Shown here in pieces: positions 24,154-33,522 of a stretch of DNA of 64,000 bases. This DNA comes from Mesobacterium pallidum (lineage in GTDB: Bacteria; Pseudomonadota; Alphaproteobacteria; Rhodobacterales; Rhodobacteraceae). The DNA lies in NCBI RefSeq assembly GCF_019966535.1, contig NZ_JAIMID010000013.1:101191-165190 (forward strand), in the 5' to 3' direction. The first letter of the stretch is position 1, and every line of letters starts with the position of its first letter. The notes under the pieces are model-generated. The model saw only the letters and a program-made list of their open reading frames with translations, did not search any database and had not been told where the DNA came from. The position numbers and the translations under genes were made by a program.

Positions 24154-27140
24154 GCGAGTACCGCGTTTCCGGCAAGGGCCGCGTCGATGCCGCGCGCCCG
24201 GTCAGCTTTTCCTTTGACGGCAAGACCTTTTCGGGCCTGAAGGGCGACACCGTCGCCTCGGCCCTCTTGGCCAATGGCGTCCACCTCATGGGCCGGTCGT
24301 TCAAGTACCACCGCCCGCGAGGTGCCGTGGCGGCGGGGTCCGAAGAGCCCAACGCCCTGATCGGCACCCGTCGCGGACCGGGCCGGTTCGAGCCGAACAC
24401 CCGCGCCACCGTGCAGGAGATCTGGGACGGTCTGCAGACCAATTCGCAGAACAAGTACCCGTCGCTGAAATTCGACGTGGGCGCGGTGAACGACGCCGCC
24501 TACATGCTGTTCTCGGCCGGTTTCTACTACAAGACCTTCATGTGGCCCAAGAATTTCTGGCACAAGGTCTACGAGCCCTTCATCCGCGCCGCCGCCGGCC
24601 TGGGTGTGAGCCCGACCGAGGAAGACCCGGACCACTATGCCTCGCGCTACCTGCATTGCGACGTGCTGATCGTCGGTGCGGGCCCCACCGGGATCGCCGC
24701 CGCCAAGGCCGCCGCCGTGGACGGGCTGAAGGTCGTGCTGGTGGACGAGAACGCCGAAGCGGGCGGCACCCTGCTGTCCGAGCCGCAGGCGCAGATCGGC
24801 GGCAAGCCGGCCTGGGACTGGCTGGCGTCGGAACTGGCCGCGCTGAAAGACGCCGGGGTCCGGATCATGACCCGCACCACGGCCATCGGCTATTACCACC
24901 AGAACATGATCGGCATGGTCGAGAAATTGACCGACCACCTGCCGACCCTGCCCAAGGACACCCCGCGCGAGCGCATGTGGCGCGTCCGCGCCAAGCGGGT
25001 CGTGTTGGCGCAGGGCGCGCTGGAAAAGCCGCTGGTGTTCCACGGCAACGACCGCCCCGGCGTGATGCTGGCAGGCTCGGCGCAGACCTTCCTCAACCGC
25101 TACGGCGTGCTGGTGGGTCGCAAGCCCATCGTGCTGACCTGCCATGACAGCGCCTGGTATGCCGCGTTCGACCTGTCGGACGCCGGCGCCAAAGTGCAGG
25201 CCATCGTCGACACCCGCGAGTCCGTCCCGCAGGCGCTGCTGGACGGCGCGCAGTCGCGCGGCATCCCGGTCAAGCTGTCGCACACCGCCTCCGGCACCTC
25301 GGGCCGCCTGCGCGTGAACGCCCTGCGCGTCAATACGATCCGCAGCGGCCATGTGGAAGGCGGCCAGAACATCGCCTGCGACGCGGTGCTGACGTCGGGC
25401 GGCTGGACGCCCTCCCTGCACCTCTTTTCGCACACGCAAGGCAAGCTGGCCTGGGACGACGACAAGACCACCTTCCTGCCCGATGTGACGCCCGAAGACT
25501 GCCTGATCGCCGGCGCCTCGCGCGGGCTCTGGGGCGTCGAGGCCGCGCTGAACGACGGCGCCGAGAAGGGCCGCGAGAGCGTGGCCGCGCTGGGCAAGAC
25601 CGGCGCCGATGCCACCTACGCGGTCGAGAACGACCGTCCCGGCACCGGCGTCACCCATCGCGAACTGCCGACCGACCTGAACCCCGGCCGGGCCAAGGCA
25701 TTCGTCGACTACCAGAACGACGTGACCGCCAAGGACCTGCGGCTGGCCGTGCGCGAAGGCATGCGGTCCATCGAACACGTCAAGCGCTACACCACCAACG
25801 GCATGGCGACCGACCAGGGCAAGATGTCCAACATCAACGGCCTGAACATCGCCGCGGATGCGCTGGGCAAGAAGCAGCCACAGGTGGGCCTGACCACCTT
25901 CCGCCCGCCCTATACGCCGACGTCCTTCGGGGCCTTTTGCGGCTACCACCGGGGCGACCATTTCGAGGTGACGCGGAAGACGCAGATCGACGCCTGGGCC
26001 GAGGAAAACGGCGCCGTGTTCGAACCCGTCGGCCAGTGGCGCCGCGCCTGGTACTTCCCGAAAGCGGGCGAGGACATGGAGGCCGCCGTGCGCCGCGAAT
26101 GCGTGGCGACGCGCAAGTCGGTCGGCATCTTCGACGCCTCGACCCTGGGCAAGATCGAGGTGGTCGGCCCCGACGCGGTCGAGTTCATGAACCGCGTGTA
26201 TACGAATCCCTGGACCAAGCTCGCCGTCGGCCGCTGCCGCTACGGTCTGCTGCTGGGCGATGACGGCTTCATCCGCGACGACGGCGTGATCGCCCGCGTG
26301 GCCGAGGATAGGTTCCACGTCACCACCACCACCGGCGGTGCGGCGCGGGTGCTGAACATGATGGAGGATTACCTCCAGACCGAGTGGCCCGACCTCAATG
26401 TCTGGCTGACCTCCACCTCCGAGCAATGGTCGACCATCGCGCTGAACGGCCCCAACGCCGCCAAGCTTCTCCAGCCCTTCGTCAAGGACCTGGAACTGAC
26501 CGAAGAGACCTTCCCGCACATGTCGTGCACCGAGCTCGAGGTGGCAGGCATGCCCGCCCGCCTCTGGCGCGTCAGCTTCACCGGCGAGATCGGGTTCGAG
26601 GTCAACGTGCCCGCCCCCATGGGCCGCAAGCTGTGGGAGACCCTGTGGGAGGCCGGCCAGCAATACGGCATCACCGCCTACGGGACGGAAACGATGCACG
26701 TGTTGCGCGCCGAAAAGGGCTACATCATCGTCGGCCAGGACACCGACGGCACCGTCACGCCGGACGATTGCGGCTTGGGCTGGGCCGTGGGTCGCAAGAA
26801 GCCCGACTTTGTCGGCAAGCGTGGCCTTGCGCGGCCCGACCTGGTGACCAAGGGCCGCAAGCACCTCGTTGGCCTCTTGACCGAGGACAAGAGCAAGCTG
26901 GAAGAGGGCGCGCAGATCGTATTCGACCCGAACCAGCCGTTGCCGATGACCATGGTCGGCCATGTCACCTCGTCGTACACATCCGACGCGGTGGGTCAGC
27001 CGATCGCCCTGGCGCTGGTCGCCGGCGGGCAGGACAAGATGGGAGAGACCGTCTACATCCCGATGCCCGACCGGACCATCGCTGCCAAGATCACCCCGAT
27101 GGTGTTCGTCGATCCCGACAACACCCGCCTGAAGATCTGA
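24150..27140 (+). CDS. soxA: Sarcosine oxidase alpha subunit
   Basis: 996 residues, full length. N-terminal part (residues about 1-110) has FSFDGKTFSGLKGDTVASALLANGV; the NAD-binding Rossmann motif is at about residues 171-200 (VLIVGAGPTGIAAAKAAAVDG); and the C-terminal third is a GcvT-like aminomethyltransferase domain (WRVSFTGEIGFEVNVPAPMG, MHVLRAEKGYIIVGQDTDGT). It takes the methylene group released from sarcosine and passes it to tetrahydrofolate as 5,10-methylene-THF. No frameshift or missing segment was seen. Confidence 0.97.
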   Translation: MSEYRVSGKGRVDAARPVSFSFDGKTFSGLKGDTVASALLANGVHLMGRSFKYHRPRGAVAAGSEEPNALIGTRRGPGRFEPNTRATVQEIWDGLQTNSQNKYPSLKFDVGAVNDAAYMLFSAGFYYKTFMWPKNFWHKVYEPFIRAAAGLGVSPTEEDPDHYASRYLHCDVLIVGAGPTGIAAAKAAAVDGLKVVLVDENAEAGGTLLSEPQAQIGGKPAWDWLASELAALKDAGVRIMTRTTAIGYYHQNMIGMVEKLTDHLPTLPKDTPRERMWRVRAKRVVLAQGALEKPLVFHGNDRPGVMLAGSAQTFLNRYGVLVGRKPIVLTCHDSAWYAAFDLSDAGAKVQAIVDTRESVPQALLDGAQSRGIPVKLSHTASGTSGRLRVNALRVNTIRSGHVEGGQNIACDAVLTSGGWTPSLHLFSHTQGKLAWDDDKTTFLPDVTPEDCLIAGASRGLWGVEAALNDGAEKGRESVAALGKTGADATYAVENDRPGTGVTHRELPTDLNPGRAKAFVDYQNDVTAKDLRLAVREGMRSIEHVKRYTTNGMATDQGKMSNINGLNIAADALGKKQPQVGLTTFRPPYTPTSFGAFCGYHRGDHFEVTRKTQIDAWAEENGAVFEPVGQWRRAWYFPKAGEDMEAAVRRECVATRKSVGIFDASTLGKIEVVGPDAVEFMNRVYTNPWTKLAVGRCRYGLLLGDDGFIRDDGVIARVAEDRFHVTTTTGGAARVLNMMEDYLQTEWPDLNVWLTSTSEQWSTIALNGPNAAKLLQPFVKDLELTEETFPHMSCTELEVAGMPARLWRVSFTGEIGFEVNVPAPMGRKLWETLWEAGQQYGITAYGTETMHVLRAEKGYIIVGQDTDGTVTPDDCGLGWAVGRKKPDFVGKRGLARPDLVTKGRKHLVGLLTEDKSKLEEGAQIVFDPNQPLPMTMVGHVTSSYTSDAVGQPIALALVAGGQDKMGETVYIPMPDRTIAAKITPMVFVDPDNTRLKI

Positions 27141-27152
27141 GGAGAGAGCGCC

Positions 27153-27707
27153 ATGTCCGCACCGATTTCCCAGAAGGCCCCCGGCGTGCTGGCGGCATCC
27201 ACCGCCGCCGAGATCGCCCTTGCCGCGCCCTGCGCCCGCCTGTCGCTGCGCGCGCGGGGTGACCTGGCCCCGCTGAACGCGGCGCTCGGGCTCACGCTGC
27301 CCACCCGCATCGGCCAGGTGGTCCCGGCGGGCGAGCGGCAGGTGATCTGCCTCGGCCCTGACGAATGGATGATCCACGCGCCTTCGGATGATACCGCTGC
27401 CATCGCCTCGGCTTGCGCCGATGCTTATGCCACGCTGCCCCACAGCCTCGTCGATGTCTCGGCGCGCGAGGTCACGCTGACCATCAAGGGCGCCCATGCG
27501 GCCGAGCTCTTGACCATCGGCTGTGCCCGCGACATCGACGGTATCCCGGTGGGCGAGGGGCGCCGCACCTTCTTTGACGGCCAGACCGTGATCCTGTGGC
27601 GCGACGGCGACACTGCCTTCCGCATGGATGTCTGGAACAGCTTCTCGGGGCATGTCTTCGACCTCTTGAAGACCGGCTGCGCCGAGCTGGCGGCCGAACA
27701 CGCCTGA
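27153..27707 (+). CDS. soxG: Sarcosine oxidase gamma subunit
   Basis: 184 residues, close to the family 190-200. Recognised by ICLGPDEWMIHAP, DVSARE(V)TLTIKGAHAAELL, GCARDID, and the C-terminal LWRDGDTAFRMDVWNSFSGHVFDLL. This small folate-binding-fold subunit completes the heterotetramer. GAGGAGAGAG precedes the ATG, 12 bp after soxA. A hairpin terminator follows 8 bp after the stop, so the operon is soxBDAG with no formaldehyde or folate genes attached. Confidence 0.95.
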   Translation: MSAPISQKAPGVLAASTAAEIALAAPCARLSLRARGDLAPLNAALGLTLPTRIGQVVPAGERQVICLGPDEWMIHAPSDDTAAIASACADAYATLPHSLVDVSAREVTLTIKGAHAAELLTIGCARDIDGIPVGEGRRTFFDGQTVILWRDGDTAFRMDVWNSFSGHVFDLLKTGCAELAAEHA

Positions 27708-27715
27708 TCCATGCC

Positions 27716-27741
27716 CCGCGCGCCCCGACACGGGCGCGCGG
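27716..27741 (+). terminator. Terminator of the sox operon
   Basis: Perfect 10-bp stem CCGCGCGCCC / GGGCGCGCGG with a 6-base loop, 8 bp after the soxG stop. Only a short CCCTT follows, as is common in GC-rich alphaproteobacteria. Confidence 0.75.
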
Positions 27742-27779
27742 ATCCCTTGACGCCCCGCGCGGACCCATGGATGCTATGG

Positions 27780-27794
27780 GAACAAAAAGCGTAC
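27780..27794. promoter_or_regulatory. Near-match to the alphaproteobacterial LexA box upstream of sbcD
   Basis: GAAC-N7-GTAC lies 10 bp before the sbcD ATG. The alphaproteobacterial SOS box is GAAC-N7-GAAC (GTTC-N7-GTTC on the other strand), so the second half differs at one base. A TTGACG lies 33 bp upstream. Damage control of sbcDC would make sense, but one mismatch leaves doubt. Confidence 0.4.
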
Positions 27795-27804
27795 AGGCCG
27801 CGTC

Positions 27805-28938
27805 ATGAAATTCCTCCACACCGCCGATCTGCACCTCGGGCGCCAGTTCAACGGGCTCTCGCTCGAGGACGACCACGCCGCGATCCTTGCGCAGGTGGTC
27901 GAGGCGGTGAAGGACCATGACGTGGACGCGCTGGTCGTCGCCGGCGACATCTACGACCGCGCCGCGCCGCCGGCCACGGCCGTGCGCATGTTCAACGCCT
28001 TCCTCACCCGCATCGCCACGGAAACCCGCGCCGTGGTCGTCATGATCTCGGGCAACCACGATTCCGGCGACCGGATCGAAGCGATGTCGATCCTCACCGA
28101 CGCGCGCCGCGCCCTGATCCGCGGCGTGCCTCGCCCGCATGACCCGCCGCTGGTGCTGCATGACGCCCACGGCCCGGTTGCCTTCTCCGCGCTGCCCTTC
28201 GCCTACGAATTCGCCGCGCGCGAGGTCTTCGGGGACGAGACGCTGTCGACCCCCGCCGACGTGCTGGCGGCCGAGGTCGCCGCCGCCCGCGCCGCGTTGC
28301 CGACGGGCGCGCGCTGGGTCATCACCGCCCATGCCTTCGTCACCGGCGCGCGGCCCAGCGACGGCGAACGCTCGCTGGTGCGGGTGGGCGGCGTCGAGAC
28401 GGTCGGGGCAGAGGTGTTCGACGGCGCGGCCTACGTGGCGCTTGGCCATTTGCACCGGCCCCAGGCGGTCGGCGCGCCGCACATCCGTTATTCCGGATCG
28501 CCGCTGGCCTTCGGCTTCGACGAGGCGGGGTCGGAAAAATCCATGTCGCTGGTGGACCTTGCCGCCGGCGGGTCCGTGACCATCGACACCGTCCCCTTCG
28601 CCCCGCCGCGTGGCATCCAGGTCTTGCGCGGCAAACATGCCGAGCTGCTGCTGGCCCCGCCCACCGACGATTTCGTCAAGGCGGTGCTGACCGACGAGGT
28701 GCCCGTGATCGACGGCATGAAACGCCTGCGCGCCGTCTTTCCCAACGCCTGCGAGCTCAGCTACGAATCCCGCGACCGGGCCGGGGCGCTCAAGCCGGTC
28801 GCAGCACCGTCGGCGCGTTTCGCCAGCCCCCTCGAAGTGCTGGACGACTTCCTGACCCATGTCCGTGACGAAGGGCTGACGGAGGCCGAGCGCGCCGTCG
28901 CCACCGAGGCGCTGGGCACGCCGGAGGATGCCGCATGA
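27805..28938 (+). CDS. sbcD: Exonuclease SbcCD, nuclease subunit SbcD
   Basis: 377 residues. The five metallophosphoesterase motifs are present in order: FLHTADLHLG, VVAGDIYDRAAP, ISGNHDSGDR, ITAHAFVTG and YVALGHLHRPQ. Together with SbcC it opens hairpins and removes protein-bound or palindromic DNA ends using Mn2+. The last codons overlap the sbcC ATG (ATGA), giving coupled translation. Confidence 0.96.
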   Translation: MKFLHTADLHLGRQFNGLSLEDDHAAILAQVVEAVKDHDVDALVVAGDIYDRAAPPATAVRMFNAFLTRIATETRAVVVMISGNHDSGDRIEAMSILTDARRALIRGVPRPHDPPLVLHDAHGPVAFSALPFAYEFAAREVFGDETLSTPADVLAAEVAAARAALPTGARWVITAHAFVTGARPSDGERSLVRVGGVETVGAEVFDGAAYVALGHLHRPQAVGAPHIRYSGSPLAFGFDEAGSEKSMSLVDLAAGGSVTIDTVPFAPPRGIQVLRGKHAELLLAPPTDDFVKAVLTDEVPVIDGMKRLRAVFPNACELSYESRDRAGALKPVAAPSARFASPLEVLDDFLTHVRDEGLTEAERAVATEALGTPEDAA

Positions 28939-31900
28939 GACCCGTCCGCCTGACCCTTTCGGCCTTCGGCCCCTATGCCGGTCGCCAGGTCGTCGATTTC
29001 CGCGAGCCGGTGGCTGCCGGCCTCTTCGGCATCTACGGCCAGACCGGTTCGGGGAAGTCCACGCTCTTCTCGGCCATGACCTTCGCGCTTTTCGGCCAAC
29101 CCGCCAAGGGAGAGCAGGAATCGCCCTCGCTCCGCTCCGACCACGCCGACCCGGCGCAGATGACCGAGGTCGAATTCGTCTTCGACGTCGGTCCGCGCCG
29201 CTATGTCGTGCTGCGCCGGCCCGAACAGATGCGCCCCAAGGCGCGCGGCGAGGGCGAGACGAAACAGGCGCACGAGGCGTTCCTCTTCGACGCCACGGGC
29301 CTTGCGCCGGACGAGATCACCGACGACGCCCGCGGCAAGATCGTCGCGGAAAAGAAGGTCGGGATCGTCGATGCCGCCGTCTCTGACATGCTCGGCTACG
29401 GCCCGGAGCAGTTCCGCCAGATCGTGCTGCTGCCGCAGGGCCGGTTCGAAACCTTCCTGACCGCCAAGACCCGCGACCGGCTGGCGATCCTGCGCGATCT
29501 CTTCGACGTTTCGCTCTACCGCGACTTCGCCGCCCGGCTGAAGGCCGACGCGGCCGAGGCCGAGCGCGAGGTGCGTGCCGCCCGCGAGGTCTGCGCCGGG
29601 CGCCTCGCGGCCGAAGGGTTCGAGAGCACCGACGCGCTGGCCGAAGGCATCGTGGCGGCCGACACACTTTGTGCCGAACGTACTGCGCTGGAGGCCACCG
29701 CCCGCGCCAGCCTTGAGGCCGCGCAGGCGGCCGTGCAGGCCGGGCAGGCGCTGTCTGACCGGTTCAGGGCCGCCGAAACCGCCCGCGCGGCGCTGGCGGA
29801 GTTGACGGCCGGCAAGGCCGGGATCGACGCCCTCGCGACCCGGGTGGCGCGCGCGGAAAAGGCCGGCCGGCTGGTGGATGCCGAGGCGGCCGTGCACGGG
29901 GCCGACGCGGAGGCGCGTGAGGCGCGGGCCGCGCGCGACCTCGCGCGGGGGGCTGCCGTCACCTCGGCCGCCACCGCCGCGCAGGCGCAGCAGGCCCTCG
30001 CCCGCGAAGACGCCCGGACGGACGAAACCGAGGCCCTGCGTCGCACAGTCGAAACCCTTGGCCGTCACGCCGAGGTCCTCGAGAAATCCGCCCATGTCCG
30101 CACAGCGCTCGGGCGGGCGACGGAGGGCGTGGCTAAGGCGGGGCGCGCGTCCGACATCGCCGCCCGTCAACGCGTCGCCCGGCAGGACAGCCTGCGTGAG
30201 TCCGAAACCTGGCTGCGCCAGGCCCGCGAGGCCGACACGGAGCGCCGCGCGCTGGAGGCCGGGCGACAGGCGCTCGGCCAGCGTCTCAGCGAGGCCGAGG
30301 CGCGTGCCGCGGCCGAAACAGCTCTGGCCAAGGCCGCGGCCGACCTCTTGACGCAAACCGGGGCCCGCGACACCGCCAGGGCGCAGGCCGAGACCGCGCG
30401 TCACGCCTTCGACACCGCCGAGGCCGCGCTGGCCCGCGTCCAGGCGCTTCATGTCGCCGCGCGGCTCGCGCCCGGCGCGCCCTGTCCGGTCTGTGGCAGT
30501 GTGGACCACCCGGAACCGGCCACCGGGACGGCGGAACATGCGGGTTTGGACGAGGCGTTCCGCAAGGCCCGGCAGACGCGGGAACAGGCCGAGGCCGATT
30601 ACCATGCGGCGGAACGCGCGCTCTCGGCCGCCGAAAGCCGGCACGAGGAACGGGCCCGGGCGCGCGATGCCTTGCCCGCGCCTGACGAGGGCCTGGATGA
30701 CCTGCGCGGGCGGATGGCGACGATCGACCGCCAGCTCGCGGCGCTTGGACCGGCCTCGGATATCGCAGGGTTGGAGGCGACCTGCGAGACCTTGAAGCAG
30801 GAGGTCGACGCGCTCACCGCCAGTCGGGACAGCGCGCAGGCCGAGCTGTCGGCCTTGCAGACCACGCGGGCGGCCGAGGCCGCGCGCCTCGCGCAGATGC
30901 TGTCGGACGTGCCCAAAGACCTGCGCGACGCGGAGGCCCTGGCCCGGGCGCGGCAGGATACGCAGTCGCAATATGACGCGCGCCGCACGGCCATGCAGGC
31001 GGCGCAGGACGCCGCCCGCACCAGTCGCGAGGCCGCGCTGTCGGCGGCCGAGAAATCGGAGGCCGCCGAAACCGCGCTGGCCCAGGCAGAGGCGCGCAAG
31101 GCCAGGGCCGCCGAGGCCTTCCGCAGCCGTCTGGCGGAAGCGGGCGTGACCGAGGCCGACTACGCCCGCCTCAAGCCCGCCATCGCCACGCTCGAGGCCG
31201 ACCGCGCGCGGGTCGCTGAGTTCGGCCGCCGCCTGGCCATCGCAGAGGACAACGCCCGGAGCACGGCCGAGGCGATCCGCGATCTCGCCCCGCCGGACCT
31301 CGCCGCGCTGGAGGCCGCACGCCATACGGCGGCACAGGGTCTGGCCGCCGCGACCGAGGCGCGGAGCGGCGCGGATCACGCGCGCAACCAGCTGCGACGG
31401 CTCCGCGACGAGCTGGCCGAAACGCTTGCCAGGCTGGACGCGGCCGAGGCGGCCTCGGGCCCGCTGCGGCACCTTGCAGCGCTGACGAATGGCGACAATG
31501 CGCAGAAGCTCGAGCTTGAGACCTACGCCATCGGCGCCATGTTCGACCAGGTGCTGGACGCCGCGAACCTGCGGCTTGGCCCCATGACCGCGGGCCGCTA
31601 CCGGCTGGAGCGGGACCTCGAAGGCGGCCGGGGCAAGCGCGGCCTCGGCATCCAGGTGTTCGACCTGCACACCGGCAAGGCGCGGCCCACGGCGACACTT
31701 TCGGGGGGCGAGACCTTCATCGCCGCACTGGCCCTCGCGCTGGGGCTTGCGGACGTGGTCGAAAGCGCCAGCGGCAAGGTGCGGCTCGACACGATCTTCA
31801 TCGACGAGGGCTTCGGCAGCCTCGATACGGAAAACGGCTCGGGCACGCTCGACCAGGTGTTGCAGGTGCTGAACGCGCTGGTCAGCGACAACCGCGCGGT

Positions 31901-32006
31901 CGGGCTGATCTCGCATGTGCCGCTGGTGCAGGAGGCGATCCCGAACGGGTTTTACGTGCGCAAGCAGCCGGGTGGCAGCACGGTCGAAACGCGCGGGCTG
32001 GCGTAA
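28935..32006 (+). CDS. sbcC: Exonuclease SbcCD, SMC-like ATPase subunit SbcC
   Basis: 1023 residues. N-terminal Walker A IYGQTGSGKSTLFSA (about residues 34-48), C-terminal signature LSGGETFIAALALALGLAD and Walker B TIFIDEGFGSLD are intact. Between them are two long alanine/arginine/glutamate-rich coiled coils joined by the zinc hook CPVCG near residue 516, which lets two molecules dimerise. The coiled coils are unusually alanine-rich, in line with the base composition. The gene ends one base before the convergent DUF3237 gene. Confidence 0.96.
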   Translation: MRPVRLTLSAFGPYAGRQVVDFREPVAAGLFGIYGQTGSGKSTLFSAMTFALFGQPAKGEQESPSLRSDHADPAQMTEVEFVFDVGPRRYVVLRRPEQMRPKARGEGETKQAHEAFLFDATGLAPDEITDDARGKIVAEKKVGIVDAAVSDMLGYGPEQFRQIVLLPQGRFETFLTAKTRDRLAILRDLFDVSLYRDFAARLKADAAEAEREVRAAREVCAGRLAAEGFESTDALAEGIVAADTLCAERTALEATARASLEAAQAAVQAGQALSDRFRAAETARAALAELTAGKAGIDALATRVARAEKAGRLVDAEAAVHGADAEAREARAARDLARGAAVTSAATAAQAQQALAREDARTDETEALRRTVETLGRHAEVLEKSAHVRTALGRATEGVAKAGRASDIAARQRVARQDSLRESETWLRQAREADTERRALEAGRQALGQRLSEAEARAAAETALAKAAADLLTQTGARDTARAQAETARHAFDTAEAALARVQALHVAARLAPGAPCPVCGSVDHPEPATGTAEHAGLDEAFRKARQTREQAEADYHAAERALSAAESRHEERARARDALPAPDEGLDDLRGRMATIDRQLAALGPASDIAGLEATCETLKQEVDALTASRDSAQAELSALQTTRAAEAARLAQMLSDVPKDLRDAEALARARQDTQSQYDARRTAMQAAQDAARTSREAALSAAEKSEAAETALAQAEARKARAAEAFRSRLAEAGVTEADYARLKPAIATLEADRARVAEFGRRLAIAEDNARSTAEAIRDLAPPDLAALEAARHTAAQGLAAATEARSGADHARNQLRRLRDELAETLARLDAAEAASGPLRHLAALTNGDNAQKLELETYAIGAMFDQVLDAANLRLGPMTAGRYRLERDLEGGRGKRGLGIQVFDLHTGKARPTATLSGGETFIAALALALGLADVVESASGKVRLDTIFIDEGFGSLDTENGSGTLDQVLQVLNALVSDNRAVGLISHVPLVQEAIPNGFYVRKQPGGSTVETRGLA

Positions 32007-32007
32007 C

Positions 32008-32463
32008 TCAGGTGACGCGGAAGACCTCTATCCGCACCATGCCGCCGCCGGGGGTGATGGTGCAAACAAAGAGCGACTCGGCCAGCCAGCGATGCGGCCC
32101 TGCGGGCGCGTCGAAGACCGGGGCGCCGCGCATGTAATACTCGGTGGGCGCGACGGCCTCGCCCGCGCGCAGGCGGGCCGTGACCTCGGGGGGCGAGACG
32201 CGCATCCCGATGTTGGTCACGTAGATCGGCGTGCCGTCGTCCGTTTCGATCGTGTAGCGCGCCTCGATCCGGCTGGTGCCATCGGGCGCGATCAGTGGCC
32301 AGTCGGACCCGCCGGGCAGGACGCGGCCCGACAGGCGCGGTCCAAAGACCTGCCCGCCGGTGATCGGGATATGCAGCCGCTCGCCCATGGGCGAGGCGCC
32401 GGCAGACCGGGCCGCGCCGATCTCGGCCTCGATGGTGAAGACCGGCTCGAGCGTCGGGGTCAT
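32008..32463 (-). CDS. DUF3237-family protein
   Basis: 151 residues. The phrases LEPVFTIEAEIG, GERLHIPITGGQVFGPRLSG, GGSDW, ARYTIETDDGTPIYVTN and FDAPAGPHRWL are the standard DUF3237 core, a small barrel domain of unknown function often found beside esterases or aromatic degradation genes. The ATG overlaps the hydrolase TGA (ATGA), so the two are co-translated and probably act on the same compound. Confidence 0.88.
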   Translation of the reverse strand: MTPTLEPVFTIEAEIGAARSAGASPMGERLHIPITGGQVFGPRLSGRVLPGGSDWPLIAPDGTSRIEARYTIETDDGTPIYVTNIGMRVSPPEVTARLRAGEAVAPTEYYMRGAPVFDAPAGPHRWLAESLFVCTITPGGGMVRIEVFRVT

Positions 32464-33371
32464 CCGTTGCGCTCGGCCAGCCAGGCGGCCATCAGGCGCA
32501 GCTTGGCCATGCTGTCGGCACAGAAGTCCATCGCCCGCAGGTAGCCGTGGATCAGCCCCGGCCCCCGGTCGAGCGTCACCGGCACGCCCGCCGCCTCGAG
32601 CGCCTCGGCATAGGCGACGCCGCTGTCGCGCAGCGGGTCGAACTCGCCCACGGCGACGAAGGCGGGGGGCAGGCCGGCATGGCTCTCGGCCAGCAAGGGC
32701 CAGACGAAGGGGTTGTCCTGGTGGTCCTTGGCATAGAGCGCCTCGACCTTGCCATCGGGCTTGACGATGGGGCCGTCGGGGTTTTCCAGGTAGGACGGCC
32801 GCGTGCGGTCGCCGTCGCAGGCCGGGTAGACCAGCACCTGGGCAAGAAACGGAATCTCGCCGCGCAGCGCCAGCGTGGCGGCGGCGGCCAGGTTGCCGCC
32901 CGCGCTGTCCCCGCCGATGGCGATGCGCGCCGGGTCGATCCCGAGATCCCCCGCCGTGGCATGGGCCCAGCGGGCCACGGCCACCACCTGATTGAAGCCT
33001 TCGGGGAAGGGGCGTTCCGGCGCCAGCGCGTAGTCGACGCTGATGACGGTCTGCTTGTTCCACGAGGCGATGCGCGCGGTGATGTCCCAATGTGTTTCCG
33101 GGCTGCCCTGCATCCAGCCGCCGCCATGCATGTAGATCAGCGCCGGCTGCACGCCGCCCGAGGTGTGGCGGAACATGCGGACGCGAACGGGGCCGGACGG
33201 GCTGTCGATCCAGTGCTCGGTCTCGCAATCGACGTCATCGGGGGTCGGCAGGCGCATGTTCTGCGCCACCTTCTCGAAATGCTCGCGGCGGTCGGCCGGG
33301 GTCGCGCCGTCCTTGAGGGTCGACCATTCCTGGTCCCAACGGGCGAGAAACGCATTCAGTTCCGGGTTCAT
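32460..33371 (-). CDS. Alpha/beta hydrolase, hormone-sensitive-lipase type esterase
   Basis: 303 residues. The oxyanion motif YMHGGGWMQG is near residue 80, the nucleophile elbow GDSAGGN (Ser in the middle) near residue 155, and the acid and histidine in VGEFDPLRDSGVAYAEAL and GLIHGYLRAM. This is the complete HSL-family catalytic set for short-chain or aromatic esters. It is divergent from the quinate/shikimate module across a 151-bp gap, so it may release quinate or shikimate from plant esters. That link is positional only. Confidence 0.88.
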   Translation of the reverse strand: MNPELNAFLARWDQEWSTLKDGATPADRREHFEKVAQNMRLPTPDDVDCETEHWIDSPSGPVRVRMFRHTSGGVQPALIYMHGGGWMQGSPETHWDITARIASWNKQTVISVDYALAPERPFPEGFNQVVAVARWAHATAGDLGIDPARIAIGGDSAGGNLAAAATLALRGEIPFLAQVLVYPACDGDRTRPSYLENPDGPIVKPDGKVEALYAKDHQDNPFVWPLLAESHAGLPPAFVAVGEFDPLRDSGVAYAEALEAAGVPVTLDRGPGLIHGYLRAMDFCADSMAKLRLMAAWLAERNG

Positions 33372-33460
33372 GAATTACCTCCCTGGGGTGTGCGGCCCGG
33401 CCGGGGCAGGGGCGCGGATACTTGGCCGGGACCATAGTCAGGGCATCTTTTAACTGTCCA

Positions 33461-33503
33461 GTACAAAATCCGGCTTGACATATTGTACCCGGTCGAACAA
33501 TGC
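33461..33503 (+). promoter_or_regulatory. Promoter/operator region of the quinate/shikimate operon
   Basis: TTGACA at 33475-33480 is a perfect -35; a weaker -10 (AACAAT or CAATGC) follows 15-17 bp later. The inverted repeat GTACAA (33461-33466) and TTGTAC (33483-33488), 16 bp apart, flanks the -35, as a repressor or activator site would. A ribosome site GGGAGGACGAC ends at the aroE-like ATG. Confidence 0.5.
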
Positions 33504-33522
33504 TGTGGGCAGGGAGGACGAC

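Noticed and set aside
24093..27731. 1212-codon open frame antisense to soxA-soxG
   Set aside because: It exactly shadows well-identified sarcosine oxidase genes, is rich in H, R, G and V, and has no ribosome site.
28761..31916. 1051-codon open frame antisense to sbcC
   Set aside because: Shadow of the alanine/glutamate-rich coiled coil; no recognisable domain.
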